Assembly (NCBI RefSeq): GCF_004187715.1
Contig: NZ_QZWF01000001.1
Location: 1,054,001-1,118,000 of the forward strand
Origin: Streptomyces sp. F001
GTDB lineage: Bacteria > Actinomycetota > Actinomycetes > Streptomycetales > Streptomycetaceae
Direction of reading: 5' to 3'
DNA length: 64,000 bases
This document shows, in pieces, positions 34,517 through 43,287 of this stretch (within the stretch, counting starts at the first letter, position 1; every line of letters begins with the position of its first letter). The notes beneath the pieces were generated by a model. The model made no database searches and was not told the DNA's origin. It worked only from the letters and a program-made list of their open reading frames with translations. The position numbers and the translations under genes were made by a program.

Positions 34517-35353
34517 ATGACTTCCAGGGATCCCCGGGCGCCGGAGCTTGCGCGGCTCGCCGGACTGATCGCCGACGAGACGCGCGCCGCGTGTCTGCTG
34601 GCGCTGCTCGACGGGCGGGCGTGGACCGCCGGCGAGCTGGCGCGGCATGCGGGGGTGGCCGCGTCGACGGCGAGTGAGCATCTGCACCGGCTGGTCGCGG
34701 GCGGGGTGCTGGCCGAGGAGCGGCAGGGGCGGCATCGGTATGTGCGGCTGGCCGATGCGCGGGTCGCGCAGTTGGTGGAGGATCTGGCCGCGCAGGTCGC
34801 GCCCGGTGCCGTGGTCCGACGGCCGCGTGGGCTGCGCGAGACGAGTTCCGGGTCTGCCATGGCCCGCGGCCGTACCTGCTACGACCATTTCGCCGGGCGG
34901 CTCGGCATCGCGGTCACCGATGCGTTGACCGCGCGCGGACTGCTGCTGCCGACGAGTGAGCCGGAGGGGCGCGCCGGTGTCGAGCGTTCGACCGCGCGCA
35001 GGCCCGAAGGACTGAGCACGGGCGGGCTCTCGACACCGGCTGGAGCACCCCGGAGGCGAACGAGCGAAGAGAGGGCCACCGGGTTCGCGCTCACGGACGC
35101 GGGACTGCGGTGGTTCGACTCCGCGGGCATCACCCTCGACCGCACGAGCCGCCGCCCGCTGGCCCGCGCATGCCTGGACTGGACCGAACGCCGCCCACAC
35201 CTCGCCGGCGTCGCGGGCGCGGCCCTGTGCCGGCACGCCCTCGACGTCGGCTGGTGTGTGCGCATCGGCTCGGCGCGGGCGGTGAAGGTGACGCCGGAAG
35301 GTGAGCGCGCCCTGTCCGAACTGCTCGGCATCGAGGCGGAAGCGCTGCACTGA
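34517..35353 (+). CDS. ArsR-family regulator with an inserted repeat
   Basis: The protein is 278 aa from ATG 34517. The winged helix (AGELARHAGVAASTASEHLH) and wing (ERQGRHRYVRLAD) occupy residues about 10-90. The C-terminal domain contains TCYDHFAGRLGIAVTDALTARGLL and, after a break, GFALTDAGLRWFDSAGI. The break (residues about 152-192) is a Gly/Arg/Ser-rich stretch encoded by DNA bounded by a 12-bp inverted repeat, and is probably an in-frame insertion. CATGCT 6 bases before the start could be a -10 of a leaderless message. The effector is unknown. Confidence 0.82.
   Translation: MTSRDPRAPELARLAGLIADETRAACLLALLDGRAWTAGELARHAGVAASTASEHLHRLVAGGVLAEERQGRHRYVRLADARVAQLVEDLAAQVAPGAVVRRPRGLRETSSGSAMARGRTCYDHFAGRLGIAVTDALTARGLLLPTSEPEGRAGVERSTARRPEGLSTGGLSTPAGAPRRRTSEERATGFALTDAGLRWFDSAGITLDRTSRRPLARACLDWTERRPHLAGVAGAALCRHALDVGWCVRIGSARAVKVTPEGERALSELLGIEAEALH
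34973..35040. repeat. Inverted-repeat element inside the ArsR gene
   Basis: GCCGGTGTCGAG (34973-34984) and its exact complement (35029-35040) flank 44 bases. The 68-bp segment lies in the reading frame where the protein departs from normal family sequence. Confidence 0.6.
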
Positions 35354-35415
35354 GCGCCGACGCCCCGTCCGAAATCCGCGAGCTTGCGTCCCCTTCCCCG
35401 CCTAGCCTCTGGAGC

Positions 35416-36369
35416 ATGATGAACGCCTCCCCTCGGACACCGGCCCGCCGTACGCAGTTGTTGGCGGCCGGCGCCGCGACCGTCACCGTCGTGCTGTGGG
35501 CCTCCGCCTTCGTCTCGATCCGCAGCGCGGGTGCCGCGTACTCGCCGGGCGCGCTGGCGCTCGGGCGGCTGCTCGCCGGAGCCCTGGTGCTGGGGGCGTT
35601 CTGTCTTGTACGGCGGGAAGGGTGGCCACCGCGGTCGGCCTGGCGCGGGATCGCGATATCGGGCGTGCTGTGGTTCGGCTTCTACATGGTCGCTCTCAAC
35701 TGGGGCGAACAGCAGGTCGACGCCGGTACGGCGGCCCTGGTCGTGAACGTCGGCCCGATCCTCATCGCCCTGCTCGGCGCGCGGCTGCTCGGCGACCGGA
35801 TGCCGCCACGGCTGCTGGCAGGGATGGCGGTGTCGTTCGCGGGTGCGGTGACGGTGGGGTTGTCGATGTCGGGCGAGGGCGGCTCGTCGGTGCTCGGGGT
35901 GGTGCTGTGTCTGCTGGCCGCGGTCGCTTACGCCGGCGGGGTCGTGGCGCAGAAGCCGGCCCTGGGCCGGGCGAGCGTGTTGCAGGTGACGACGTTCGGG
36001 TGTCTGGTCGGGGCGGTGTGCTGCCTGCCGTTCTCCTGGCAGCTGGTGACGGAAGCCGCCGAGGCGCCCCTGTCGGCCACCCTCAACATGGTGTACCTGG
36101 GCGTGTTCCCGACCGCGCTCGCCTTCACGACCTGGGCGTACGCCCTGGCCCGTACGACCGCCAGCCGCATGGGCGCGACGACGTACGCGGTCCCCGCGCT
36201 GGTCGTGCTGATGTCGTGGCTGGCGCTGGGCGAGGTGCCGGGGCTGCTCACGCTGGCGGGCGGAGTGCTGTGCCTGGCCGGCGTGGCGGTGTCGCGGTCC
36301 CGGCCGCGGGCCGCGGCGCCGGTTTCCTGTACGGCGCCGCAGCCCGAGGGCGTATCGGAATCAGCGTGA
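35416..36369 (+). CDS. EamA/DMT-family transporter
   Basis: The protein is 317 aa with ten predicted membrane helices in two EamA repeats; the first contains LWASAFVSIRSAGAAYSPGA and the second starts near LGVVLCLLAAVAYAGGVVAQ. Members export metabolites or amino acids; the substrate is unknown. TAGCCT about 8 bases before ATG 35416 suggests a leaderless message. It overlaps the end of the convergent MFS gene by 9 bases. Confidence 0.9.
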   Translation: MMNASPRTPARRTQLLAAGAATVTVVLWASAFVSIRSAGAAYSPGALALGRLLAGALVLGAFCLVRREGWPPRSAWRGIAISGVLWFGFYMVALNWGEQQVDAGTAALVVNVGPILIALLGARLLGDRMPPRLLAGMAVSFAGAVTVGLSMSGEGGSSVLGVVLCLLAAVAYAGGVVAQKPALGRASVLQVTTFGCLVGAVCCLPFSWQLVTEAAEAPLSATLNMVYLGVFPTALAFTTWAYALARTTASRMGATTYAVPALVVLMSWLALGEVPGLLTLAGGVLCLAGVAVSRSRPRAAAPVSCTAPQPEGVSESA

Positions 36370-37680
36370 ACGTGCCCTGTCCGCAAGGACCTTGATGGAC
36401 AGCAGCGCGATCACGGCGAGGCCGATGATGTAGGCGGACACCGCCATCGACGTGCCCGTCGCCTCCAGGAGCAGCACCATCACGAAGGGGGCGAGGCCGC
36501 CGCCGAACACGGCCGCGATCTGGTAGCCGAGGGAGGCGCCGGTGTAGCGCATCTCGGGCGTGAACAGCTCGGCGAACAGGGCGGCCTGGGGGCCGTACAT
36601 GATGCTGAGGAAGCAGCTGGCGACGAACGTGCCGACCGCGAGCCACAGCAGCGAGCCGGTGTCGATCAGCAGGAACAGCGGCACGGCCCACAGCGCGATA
36701 CCGGCCGCGCCGAGCGCGTAGATCCGGATGCGGCCGATCTTGTCGGAGAGCGCTGCGGCGGCCGGGATCAGCACCAGTTGGGTCAGGCTGATGCAGAGCG
36801 AGACGGTGAGGACGGCGCTCTTCTTCATGCCGAGTTCGCGGGTCGTGTAGTCGAGCACGCCGGTGATGATGATGTAGAAGGTCGCGGTGTTCACAGCGAA
36901 GGAGCCGCCGGCGAGGAGCACGGTACCCAGGTGACCGCGCAGGATCGTGCGCAGCGGGGAGGGCTGCTCGGCCTTCTCCTTCTCGGCCAGCTTCTTCTCC
37001 GCCTCCCGGAACTCGGGGGTCTCCTCGACTCGCGTGTGGATGTACCAGGCGAGGACGAGGACGAACAGGCCGACGAGGAACGGCACGCGCCAGCCCCAGG
37101 CCGCGAACGCGGAGTCGGTGGTGAAGGCTCCGGCCAGCAGGAACACCGTGTTGGCGGTCACCACGCCGATGGGGACGCCGAGCTGGACGAAGCTGCCGTA
37201 GATGCCGCGCTTGCCCTCGGGGGCGTACTCGGTGGCCATCAGCATCGCGCCGCCCCACTGGGCTCCGACGGCGATGCCCTGCACCACGCGGAAGGCGACC
37301 AGCAGGATCGGGGCGGCGACGCCGATCGTCTCGTACGTCGGGAGCAGGCCGATGCCGGTGGTGGCGATGCCCATGAGCGTGAGCGCGAGGACCAGCATCG
37401 GCTTGCGGCCGCGCTTGTCGCCGAGATGTCCGGCGACGATGCCGCCGAGGGGGCGGGCGAGGAAGCCGACGGCGAAGGTGGCGAAGGCGGCGAGTACTCC
37501 GGCTGTGGGGCTGCCGGCCGGGAAGTACAGGTCGCCGAGGACGAGGGCGGCGGCGATGCCGAAGACGAAGTAGTCGTACCACTCGACGGCCGAGGCGAGG
37601 GCGGCTGCGGTGGCGACCCGGCGGCGGTTCGGGGTGGCCGGGGTGGTGGTGAGCGGCTGGGCGGAAGGTGCCGTGTCCAT
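36361..37680 (-). CDS. MFS transporter, metabolite:H+ symporter (ShiA/MHS) type
   Basis: The protein is 439 aa with twelve membrane helices. It has MHS-family landmarks ASAVEWYDYFVFGIAAALV, RPLGGIVAGHLGDKRGRKPM and AFRVVQGIAVGAQWGGAMLM. The family takes up dicarboxylates, shikimate, betaine and similar compounds; the substrate here is unknown. A CATACCG-type operator sequence (37745-37757) lies 65-77 bases upstream. Confidence 0.92.
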   Translation of the reverse strand: MDTAPSAQPLTTTPATPNRRRVATAAALASAVEWYDYFVFGIAAALVLGDLYFPAGSPTAGVLAAFATFAVGFLARPLGGIVAGHLGDKRGRKPMLVLALTLMGIATTGIGLLPTYETIGVAAPILLVAFRVVQGIAVGAQWGGAMLMATEYAPEGKRGIYGSFVQLGVPIGVVTANTVFLLAGAFTTDSAFAAWGWRVPFLVGLFVLVLAWYIHTRVEETPEFREAEKKLAEKEKAEQPSPLRTILRGHLGTVLLAGGSFAVNTATFYIIITGVLDYTTRELGMKKSAVLTVSLCISLTQLVLIPAAAALSDKIGRIRIYALGAAGIALWAVPLFLLIDTGSLLWLAVGTFVASCFLSIMYGPQAALFAELFTPEMRYTGASLGYQIAAVFGGGLAPFVMVLLLEATGTSMAVSAYIIGLAVIALLSIKVLADRARSR

Positions 37681-37744
37681 GCGTGCACACTCCGGTGGGT
37701 GCGGGGACGGAACAGGGGGTGGCTCGGGTTCCGGGAACGTACTG

Positions 37745-37757
37745 ACCGGACGGTATG
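37745..37757. promoter_or_regulatory. Possible TetR-type site upstream of the MHS transporter
   Basis: The minus strand reads CATACCGTCCGGT, one mismatch from the CATACCGACCGGT core at 19832, 25281 (minus) and 45591. It lies about 65 bases upstream of the transporter start. Confidence 0.4.
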
Positions 37758-37829
37758 GACGTCAACGGGTCGTGCAGCAGGAGTTTTGCCTGTACACGGC
37801 ACGGAGAACGAGGTGCGGGCATGCCGAAG

Positions 37830-37854
37830 CCCCGGCCCACCCGCGGGGCCGGGG
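37830..37854. terminator. Terminator after the alcohol dehydrogenase gene
   Basis: A 9-bp GC stem (CCCCGGCCC/GGGCCGGGG) lies 18 bases beyond the stop of the minus-strand alcohol dehydrogenase gene. Confidence 0.65.
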
Positions 37855-37871
37855 AGCGCGGGGCGGCCGGG

Positions 37872-38957
37872 TTAGAAGACCACCAGGGCCCGGCCGCCCT
37901 TCCCCGCCGACATGTTCTCGAAGGCCGCCGGAATGCCGTCCAGAGCGATGTGTTCGGTGACCAGCGCTGTCAGGTCGAGGCGGCCGGAGCGGACATGGCC
38001 GGCGAGGACGGGGAGGTCGCGCTCGGGGTCGCAGTTGCCGTAGACGCAGCCGGAGAGGGTGCGGCCCCAGTGGAAGATCTCCAGGGCGTTGAAGGTGACC
38101 TGCTGGTCCTTGCCGCCGATGCCCACCACCGTCGTACGGCCGCCGCGGCGGGTCGACTCCCACGCCGCGCGGATGGTGACCGCGCGGCCCACGCACTCGA
38201 CGGCGACGTCGACGCCCTGCTTGGCGGTGCGGGCGCGGATCTCGCGGGGGGTGTCGTCGGAGGCGAGGACGTAGTCGGTGGCGCCTGCCGCGCGGGCCAG
38301 TTCCTCCTTCTGCGGGGAGACGTCCACCGCGATGATCCGGGACGCGCCCGCGATCCGGGCCGACTGGAGGGCGGCCAGGCCGACGCCGCCCACCCCGAAC
38401 ACCGCGACGCTCTCGCCGGGCCGGACCCGCGCCGAGTGGTGCACGGCGCCGTAGCCGGTGAGCACCGCGCAGCCGAGGAGGGCCGCGTCGGTGAGCGGGA
38501 CGCCGGGCGGGGCGGGCAGGGCGCAGGCTGCGGAGACCACCGTCTCCTGAGCGAACGCGGCCACGTTCAGCCCGGGGTACAGCTCCGCGCCGTCGCGGGA
38601 GCGGTGGGCGTGGACGTCGGCCGCGCCGTTCAGGGCGTTGGCGCACAGCCAGACCTCGCCGAGCGCGCAGGCCGGGCAGGTGCCGCAGGACGGGGCCCAG
38701 TTGAGGACCACGCCGTCACCGGGCGCGAGGTGCGTCACCCCGTCGCCGACCGCGACGACCGTGCCGGCGCCCTCGTGGCCGAGGACGGCGGGGACCGGTA
38801 CCCGCAGGGTGCCGTTGGACAGGGAGAGGTCGGAGTGGCAGACACCGGCGGCGGCGAGGCGGACCCGGACCTGGCCGGGGCCGGGATCGGGCAGGTCGAT
38901 CTCGGTGATCTCCAGCGGGGAGCCGATGGCGGGCAGTACGGCGGCACGGACGGTCAT
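37872..38957 (-). CDS. Zinc-dependent alcohol dehydrogenase (MDR family)
   Basis: The protein is 361 aa. The catalytic zinc region is GVCHSDLSL and GHEGAGTVV; structural zinc cysteines lie in CGTCPACALGEVWLC; the NAD motif is GVGGVGLAALQ. It resembles class III-like alcohol dehydrogenases. It lies 14 bases downstream of the aldehyde dehydrogenase gene, so the two probably form one operon oxidising an alcohol to its acid. Confidence 0.93.
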   Translation of the reverse strand: MTVRAAVLPAIGSPLEITEIDLPDPGPGQVRVRLAAAGVCHSDLSLSNGTLRVPVPAVLGHEGAGTVVAVGDGVTHLAPGDGVVLNWAPSCGTCPACALGEVWLCANALNGAADVHAHRSRDGAELYPGLNVAAFAQETVVSAACALPAPPGVPLTDAALLGCAVLTGYGAVHHSARVRPGESVAVFGVGGVGLAALQSARIAGASRIIAVDVSPQKEELARAAGATDYVLASDDTPREIRARTAKQGVDVAVECVGRAVTIRAAWESTRRGGRTTVVGIGGKDQQVTFNALEIFHWGRTLSGCVYGNCDPERDLPVLAGHVRSGRLDLTALVTEHIALDGIPAAFENMSAGKGGRALVVF

Positions 38958-38971
38958 GTCGGGGAACTCCG

Positions 38972-40360
38972 TCAGAACTGGAGGGACTTGGTCTGGAGGT
39001 ATTCGGTGAGGCCGTGCACGCCCAGCTCCCGGCCCACGCCCGACTGCTTGTACCCGCCGAAGGGCGCGAGCGGGTTGAAGCGGCCGCCGTTGATGTCGAC
39101 CTGGCCGGTCTCCATGCGGCGCGCGAAGGCGACCGCCTCCGTCTCGTCGCCCGCCCAGACGGCGCCGGCGAGCCCGTACACCGTGCCGTTCGCGATATGC
39201 AGGGCGTCCTCCTCGTCCTCGTAGCGGAGGATCGACAGGACCGGGCCGAAAATCTCCTCCTGCGCGACGGTCATCTCGGGGGTGACGTCGGCGAAGACGG
39301 TCGGGCTGATGAAGTAGCCGCGCTCACTCGGGGGTTCGACGCCGCCCGCGACCAGGCGGGCGCCCTCGGCCAGGCCCTTCTCGATGTAGCCGCGCACCCG
39401 GTCCCGCTGCCTGGCGTTCACGACGGGGCCGATGCGGTCGCCGTACTTGGCGGCCGCCCGGGCGGCGAGCTCGACGGCCGCGTCGTACTGCGCGGTGTGG
39501 ACGAGCATGCGGGTCCATGCGCTGCACGTCTGGCCGGAGTTGGACATCACGTTGGCGACGCCGACGTTGACCGCCCGGGCCAGGTCGGCGCTCGGCAGGA
39601 TGACGTTGGCGGACTTGCCGCCCAGTTCGAGAGCGACCTTCTTCACGGCGGCACCGGCCGTGGCCGCGATCCGGCTGCCGACGGCCGTGGAGCCGGTGAA
39701 GGACACCAGGTCGACGTCCGGGTGCCCGGCGAGGGCCTGCCCGGCCACCGGGCCGAGGCCCGTGACGAGGTTGAAGACTCCGGCCGGGACGCCCGCCTCG
39801 TGCACCGCCTGAGCGAAGGCCTGCGCGGTGAGCGGGGTGTCCTCGGCGGGCTTCAGTACGACGGTGCAGCCCGCGGCGAGGGCCGGCGCCACCTTGGCGA
39901 CGATCTGGTGCAGGGGGTAGTTCCAGGGCGTGATCGCGCCGACCACGCCGATCGGCTCGTGGTAGACGGTCGAGTTGCCGACCTTCTCCTCGAAGGCGTA
40001 CGTCGCCGCCAGCTCGGCGTACGAGCCCGCGACCGCGATCGGCGTACCCATGTGCACCGCCTGCGAGAACGCCAGTGGCGAGCCCAGCTCCGCGGTGATC
40101 GTCCCGGCGATCTCGTCCTTGCGTGCCACCAGGACGTCCCGCAGGGCGGCCAGTCGCGCGGCCCGCTCGGCCGGCGGCGTGGCGGCCCAGGCCGGGAGCG
40201 CGGCGCGGGCCGCCCGGACCGCGTGGTCCACGTCCTCGGCGTTGCCCGCGGGAACCTGCCCGATGACCTGCTCGTCGACCGGGTTCACGACGTCGATCGT
40301 GTCCCGGCCCTCGGCGGGGCACCAGACACCGTCGATGTACAGGGCCTGCTGCGCCTTCAT
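38972..40360 (-). CDS. NAD(P)-dependent aldehyde dehydrogenase
   Basis: The protein is 462 aa. Catalytic Cys lies in [12 protein letters not shown], Glu in [12 protein letters not shown], and cofactor motifs are [20 protein letters not shown] and FTGSTAVG. It is the first gene of the operon with the alcohol dehydrogenase, under the 19-bp operator at 40401-40419 that matches the site beside the TetR gene at 33829. The aldehyde substrate is unknown. Confidence 0.94.
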   Translation of the reverse strand: MKAQQALYIDGVWCPAEGRDTIDVVNPVDEQVIGQVPAGNAEDVDHAVRAARAALPAWAATPPAERAARLAALRDVLVARKDEIAGTITAELGSPLAFSQAVHMGTPIAVAGSYAELAATYAFEEKVGNSTVYHEPIGVVGAITPWNYPLHQIVAKVAPALAAGCTVVLKPAEDTPLTAQAFAQAVHEAGVPAGVFNLVTGLGPVAGQALAGHPDVDLVSFTGSTAVGSRIAATAGAAVKKVALELGGKSANVILPSADLARAVNVGVANVMSNSGQTCSAWTRMLVHTAQYDAAVELAARAAAKYGDRIGPVVNARQRDRVRGYIEKGLAEGARLVAGGVEPPSERGYFISPTVFADVTPEMTVAQEEIFGPVLSILRYEDEEDALHIANGTVYGLAGAVWAGDETEAVAFARRMETGQVDINGGRFNPLAPFGGYKQSGVGRELGVHGLTEYLQTKSLQF

Positions 40361-40400
40361 GATCCGTCTGCCTCCCGAGCCTGTGCGTCGTCCGGCGCCT

Positions 40401-40419
40401 AAACTAGCGGCGTTAGTTT
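40401..40419. promoter_or_regulatory. Operator upstream of the aldehyde/alcohol dehydrogenase operon
   Basis: AAACTAGC-GGC-GTTAGTTT is an 8-3-8 inverted repeat, 41-59 bases before the aldehyde dehydrogenase start. It is nearly the same as 33784-33802. Confidence 0.7.
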
Positions 40420-40477
40420 TCCGGCGCCAGGGGTGCCCCTGAAGCCTCCGGCACCAGAGATACCCCAGCGCGTGGCG

Positions 40478-41722
40478 TCAGGCGTCGCTCTTGCGCTGCG
40501 CCGTCGGGTGGGGTGACGGACGTCTGCCGGCGGACGCGGTGTCCTCCTCGGCCGGCCTGGCCGGGGAGCGCAGCGCCACGCCCGCCGACAGCAGCAACAG
40601 CCCGCCGAGCATCACGAACGGCGCGGCCACGCCCGCGATCCCGGCGATCAGGCCGGCCGTGGCGGGGGCGGCGACCTGGCCCAGGCGGTTGCCGGTCAGA
40701 CGCAGGGCGAGGGCCGTGGAGCGGGCACCCTCGGGGGCCGCCTGGACGACCGTCGTCATGGACAGCGGCTGGCCGACGCCCAGGCAGAAGCCGAGGGCGG
40801 CGAGGATCAGGGCCAGCGCCCCCACCGGCACCGGCAGGGCGATGCCCGCGCACAGCAGGGCCGCCAGCAGGCAGGTCACGGTGAGCAGCAGGGTGCGGCC
40901 GACCAGCCGCAGCAGGGGCGTGAGGACCAGCCGGCAGGCGATGGTGGCCGCCGCGCGCAGACTGAGCAGCAGGCCGATCACGGACGGTGCGATGCCCCGT
41001 TCTTCGCCGACCACGGGCAGGTAGGCCGTGAGGACATCGGTCGCGGACAGCACCGAGAGGCTGATCAGGATGCCGGCGGGCACGCCCCGCGCGCGCAGGA
41101 TGCGGTGGACGGGGACGCGGTCTCCCTGTCCGGTACGGGACGTGGGCGTCGTACGACGATCCTCTATGCGCCACAGCGACGTGAACGCCACCGCGGCACC
41201 CGCGCCCGCGACGAGCAGGGCGAGCGCACTGGTGCCCGCCATGTCGTGGCCGCCGATCAGCGCCCCGGCCGCGATCGGGCCGACCAGCTGGCCGAGCGAG
41301 GCGCCGATGGTGAAGTGGCCGAAGTTGCGGTCCTGTTCGTGCGGGGCGGACTGGCGGGCGACCAGGGACTGGGCGCCGATCACGAAGCTGAGGTGCCCGA
41401 GGCCCATGACACCGCTCCAGATCGCCATCGCCCAGAGGGAGTCGACGAGGCCGCTGAGCGCGCAGCCGCCGGATATCAGGACGACACCGGCGGGCAGCAG
41501 GGGCGCACAGCGGCCGTGGTCGGTACGGCGGCCCAGGGGGACGGCGGCGAACAGGGGGAGCAGGGCGTAGACACCGGCGATCACACCGACCGCCCGCTCG
41601 TCGGCGCCCAGCGCGAGGGCCCGGTAGGAGACCGCCGGCCGGGCCATCGACACCGCCCCCTGCGCGAAGCTGAAGGCGATGACGAGGCGGAGCAGCCAGC
41701 CGCGGTTCCTGCCGGGCCTCAC
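40478..41722 (-). CDS. MFS transporter
   Basis: The protein is 414 aa. GTG 41722 is chosen because GGTGGAGG lies 10 bases upstream; TTG 41746 is the longer alternative. About twelve hydrophobic helices are present, with the MFS loop PLGRRTDHGRCAPLLPAG and a second-half equivalent. It resembles drug-efflux-type MFS permeases; the substrate is unknown. It lies just downstream of the citrate transporter gene and may share its transcript. Confidence 0.88.
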   Translation of the reverse strand: MRPGRNRGWLLRLVIAFSFAQGAVSMARPAVSYRALALGADERAVGVIAGVYALLPLFAAVPLGRRTDHGRCAPLLPAGVVLISGGCALSGLVDSLWAMAIWSGVMGLGHLSFVIGAQSLVARQSAPHEQDRNFGHFTIGASLGQLVGPIAAGALIGGHDMAGTSALALLVAGAGAAVAFTSLWRIEDRRTTPTSRTGQGDRVPVHRILRARGVPAGILISLSVLSATDVLTAYLPVVGEERGIAPSVIGLLLSLRAAATIACRLVLTPLLRLVGRTLLLTVTCLLAALLCAGIALPVPVGALALILAALGFCLGVGQPLSMTTVVQAAPEGARSTALALRLTGNRLGQVAAPATAGLIAGIAGVAAPFVMLGGLLLLSAGVALRSPARPAEEDTASAGRRPSPHPTAQRKSDA

Positions 41723-41750
41723 GATGAGCGAACCTCCACCGGTCAACGGG

Positions 41751-43154
41751 TCAGATGATCCCGAACAGGATGCCTGCCCCGAGGATCACGAGGCATGTGA
41801 GGGCGGCCCACTTCACCACGAACCGCGTGTGGTCGCCGAATTCGACCTTCGCCATGCCGACCAGCACGTACACGGCAGGGACGAGCGGGCTGGACATGTG
41901 CAGCGGCTGGCCGACGAGCGAGGCGCGGGCCATCTCCAGCGGCGAGACACCGTGCGCGGCGCCGGCCTCGGCGAGGACCGGGAGGACGCCGAAGTAGAAG
42001 CCGTCGTTCGACATGAAGTAGGTGAGCGGCAGGCTCAGGATGCCGGTGACGAGGGCCATGTGCGGGCCCATGCCCTCGGGGATGACGTCGACCATCCACT
42101 TGGCCATGCTGTCCACCATGCCGGTGCCCTGGAGCACGCCGGTGAACACGGCGGCGGCGAAGACCATGCCGGAGACGTTGAGGACGTTGTCGGCGTGGGC
42201 GGCGAGCCGGGCCTTCTGGTCGGGCAGGTGCGGGAAGTTGACGGTGAGCGCGAGGGCGGCACCGAGCAGGAACAGCACCGGGATCGGCAGCAGCTCCATG
42301 ATCATGGCGGTGAGCAGGCCGACCGTGAGCAGCGCGTTGAACCAGTACAGCTTGGGGCGCAGGGTGGGCCGGTCGGGGTCGAGGCCCTGGAAGTCGTCGT
42401 CCTCGGTGGCGTCGGCGTCGGTGCCGGAGCCGGAACCGCCGGTGCTCGCGACACCCTTGCCGGTGCCGGTGCCGGTGCCGCTCGCGACCAGGACCGTCTC
42501 CTTCTCGCTCTCCTCCACCAGCACCTCGTCCAGCGTCAGCACGCCGAGCCGCCTGCGCTCGCGCAGACCGAGGACGTACGAGAGGACGATCACGAAGAGC
42601 AGACCGACGGCCAGGGCCGGGATCATCGGCACGAAGATGTCGCTGGCGTCCAGCTTCAGGGCGGTGGCGGCGCGCGCGGTCGGGCCGCCCCACGGCAGGG
42701 TGTTCATCACGCCGTTGGCCATCGCCGCGACACCGGTCAGGATGACCAGGCTCATCTTCAGGCGCTTGTACAGCGGGTACAGGGCCGAGACCGTGATCAT
42801 GAAGGTGGTCGAGCCGTCGCCGTCCAGCGACACGATCGCGGCGAGCAGGGCCGTACCGACGACGATCCGCATCGGGTCGGCCTTGCAGAACTTGAGGATC
42901 CCCCGGACGATCGGGTCGAAGAGCCCGACGTCGATCATCACACCGAAGTAGACGATCGCGAACATGAGCATCGCCGCGGTGGGGGCGAGGCTGGAGACCC
43001 CGTCGATGACGTAGTCACCGAGATGCGCACCCTTGCCGACGAAGACACAGAACAGTGCGGGTATGAGCACGAGCGCCGCTATGGGCGACATCTTCTTCAT
43101 CATGATCAGGACCAGGAAGGTCGCGATCATGGTGAAGCCGAGGATGGTCAACAT
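41751..43154 (-). CDS. CitMHS-family citrate:metal transporter
   Basis: The protein is 467 aa. MLTILGFTMIATFLVLIMMK, SLDGDGSTTFMITVSALYPLY, GVMNTLPWGGPTARAA and the C-terminal MSNDGFYFGVLPVLAEAG are typical of the CitMHS family, which imports citrate complexed with Mg or Ca. The central cytoplasmic loop (about residues 220-260) is an unusual Gly/Thr/Ser-rich then Asp/Glu-rich linker. No citrate two-component system is encoded nearby. Upstream, ACGTTAGG, GCGTTAAC and ACGTTGAC form loosely spaced repeats that might be a regulator site. Confidence 0.92.
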   Translation of the reverse strand: MLTILGFTMIATFLVLIMMKKMSPIAALVLIPALFCVFVGKGAHLGDYVIDGVSSLAPTAAMLMFAIVYFGVMIDVGLFDPIVRGILKFCKADPMRIVVGTALLAAIVSLDGDGSTTFMITVSALYPLYKRLKMSLVILTGVAAMANGVMNTLPWGGPTARAATALKLDASDIFVPMIPALAVGLLFVIVLSYVLGLRERRRLGVLTLDEVLVEESEKETVLVASGTGTGTGKGVASTGGSGSGTDADATEDDDFQGLDPDRPTLRPKLYWFNALLTVGLLTAMIMELLPIPVLFLLGAALALTVNFPHLPDQKARLAAHADNVLNVSGMVFAAAVFTGVLQGTGMVDSMAKWMVDVIPEGMGPHMALVTGILSLPLTYFMSNDGFYFGVLPVLAEAGAAHGVSPLEMARASLVGQPLHMSSPLVPAVYVLVGMAKVEFGDHTRFVVKWAALTCLVILGAGILFGII

Positions 43155-43287
43155 GAGTGGATACCTAACGTTCGCCCTTGAACTCCCACCTGGGCCGGCG
43201 GTGCGACGACGTTAGGTCCCCTCGAGCAGCGTTAACAAGACGTTGACGTGCGAGCAATAAGCGCAAAACTGCTGGTCACAGCTTTGC

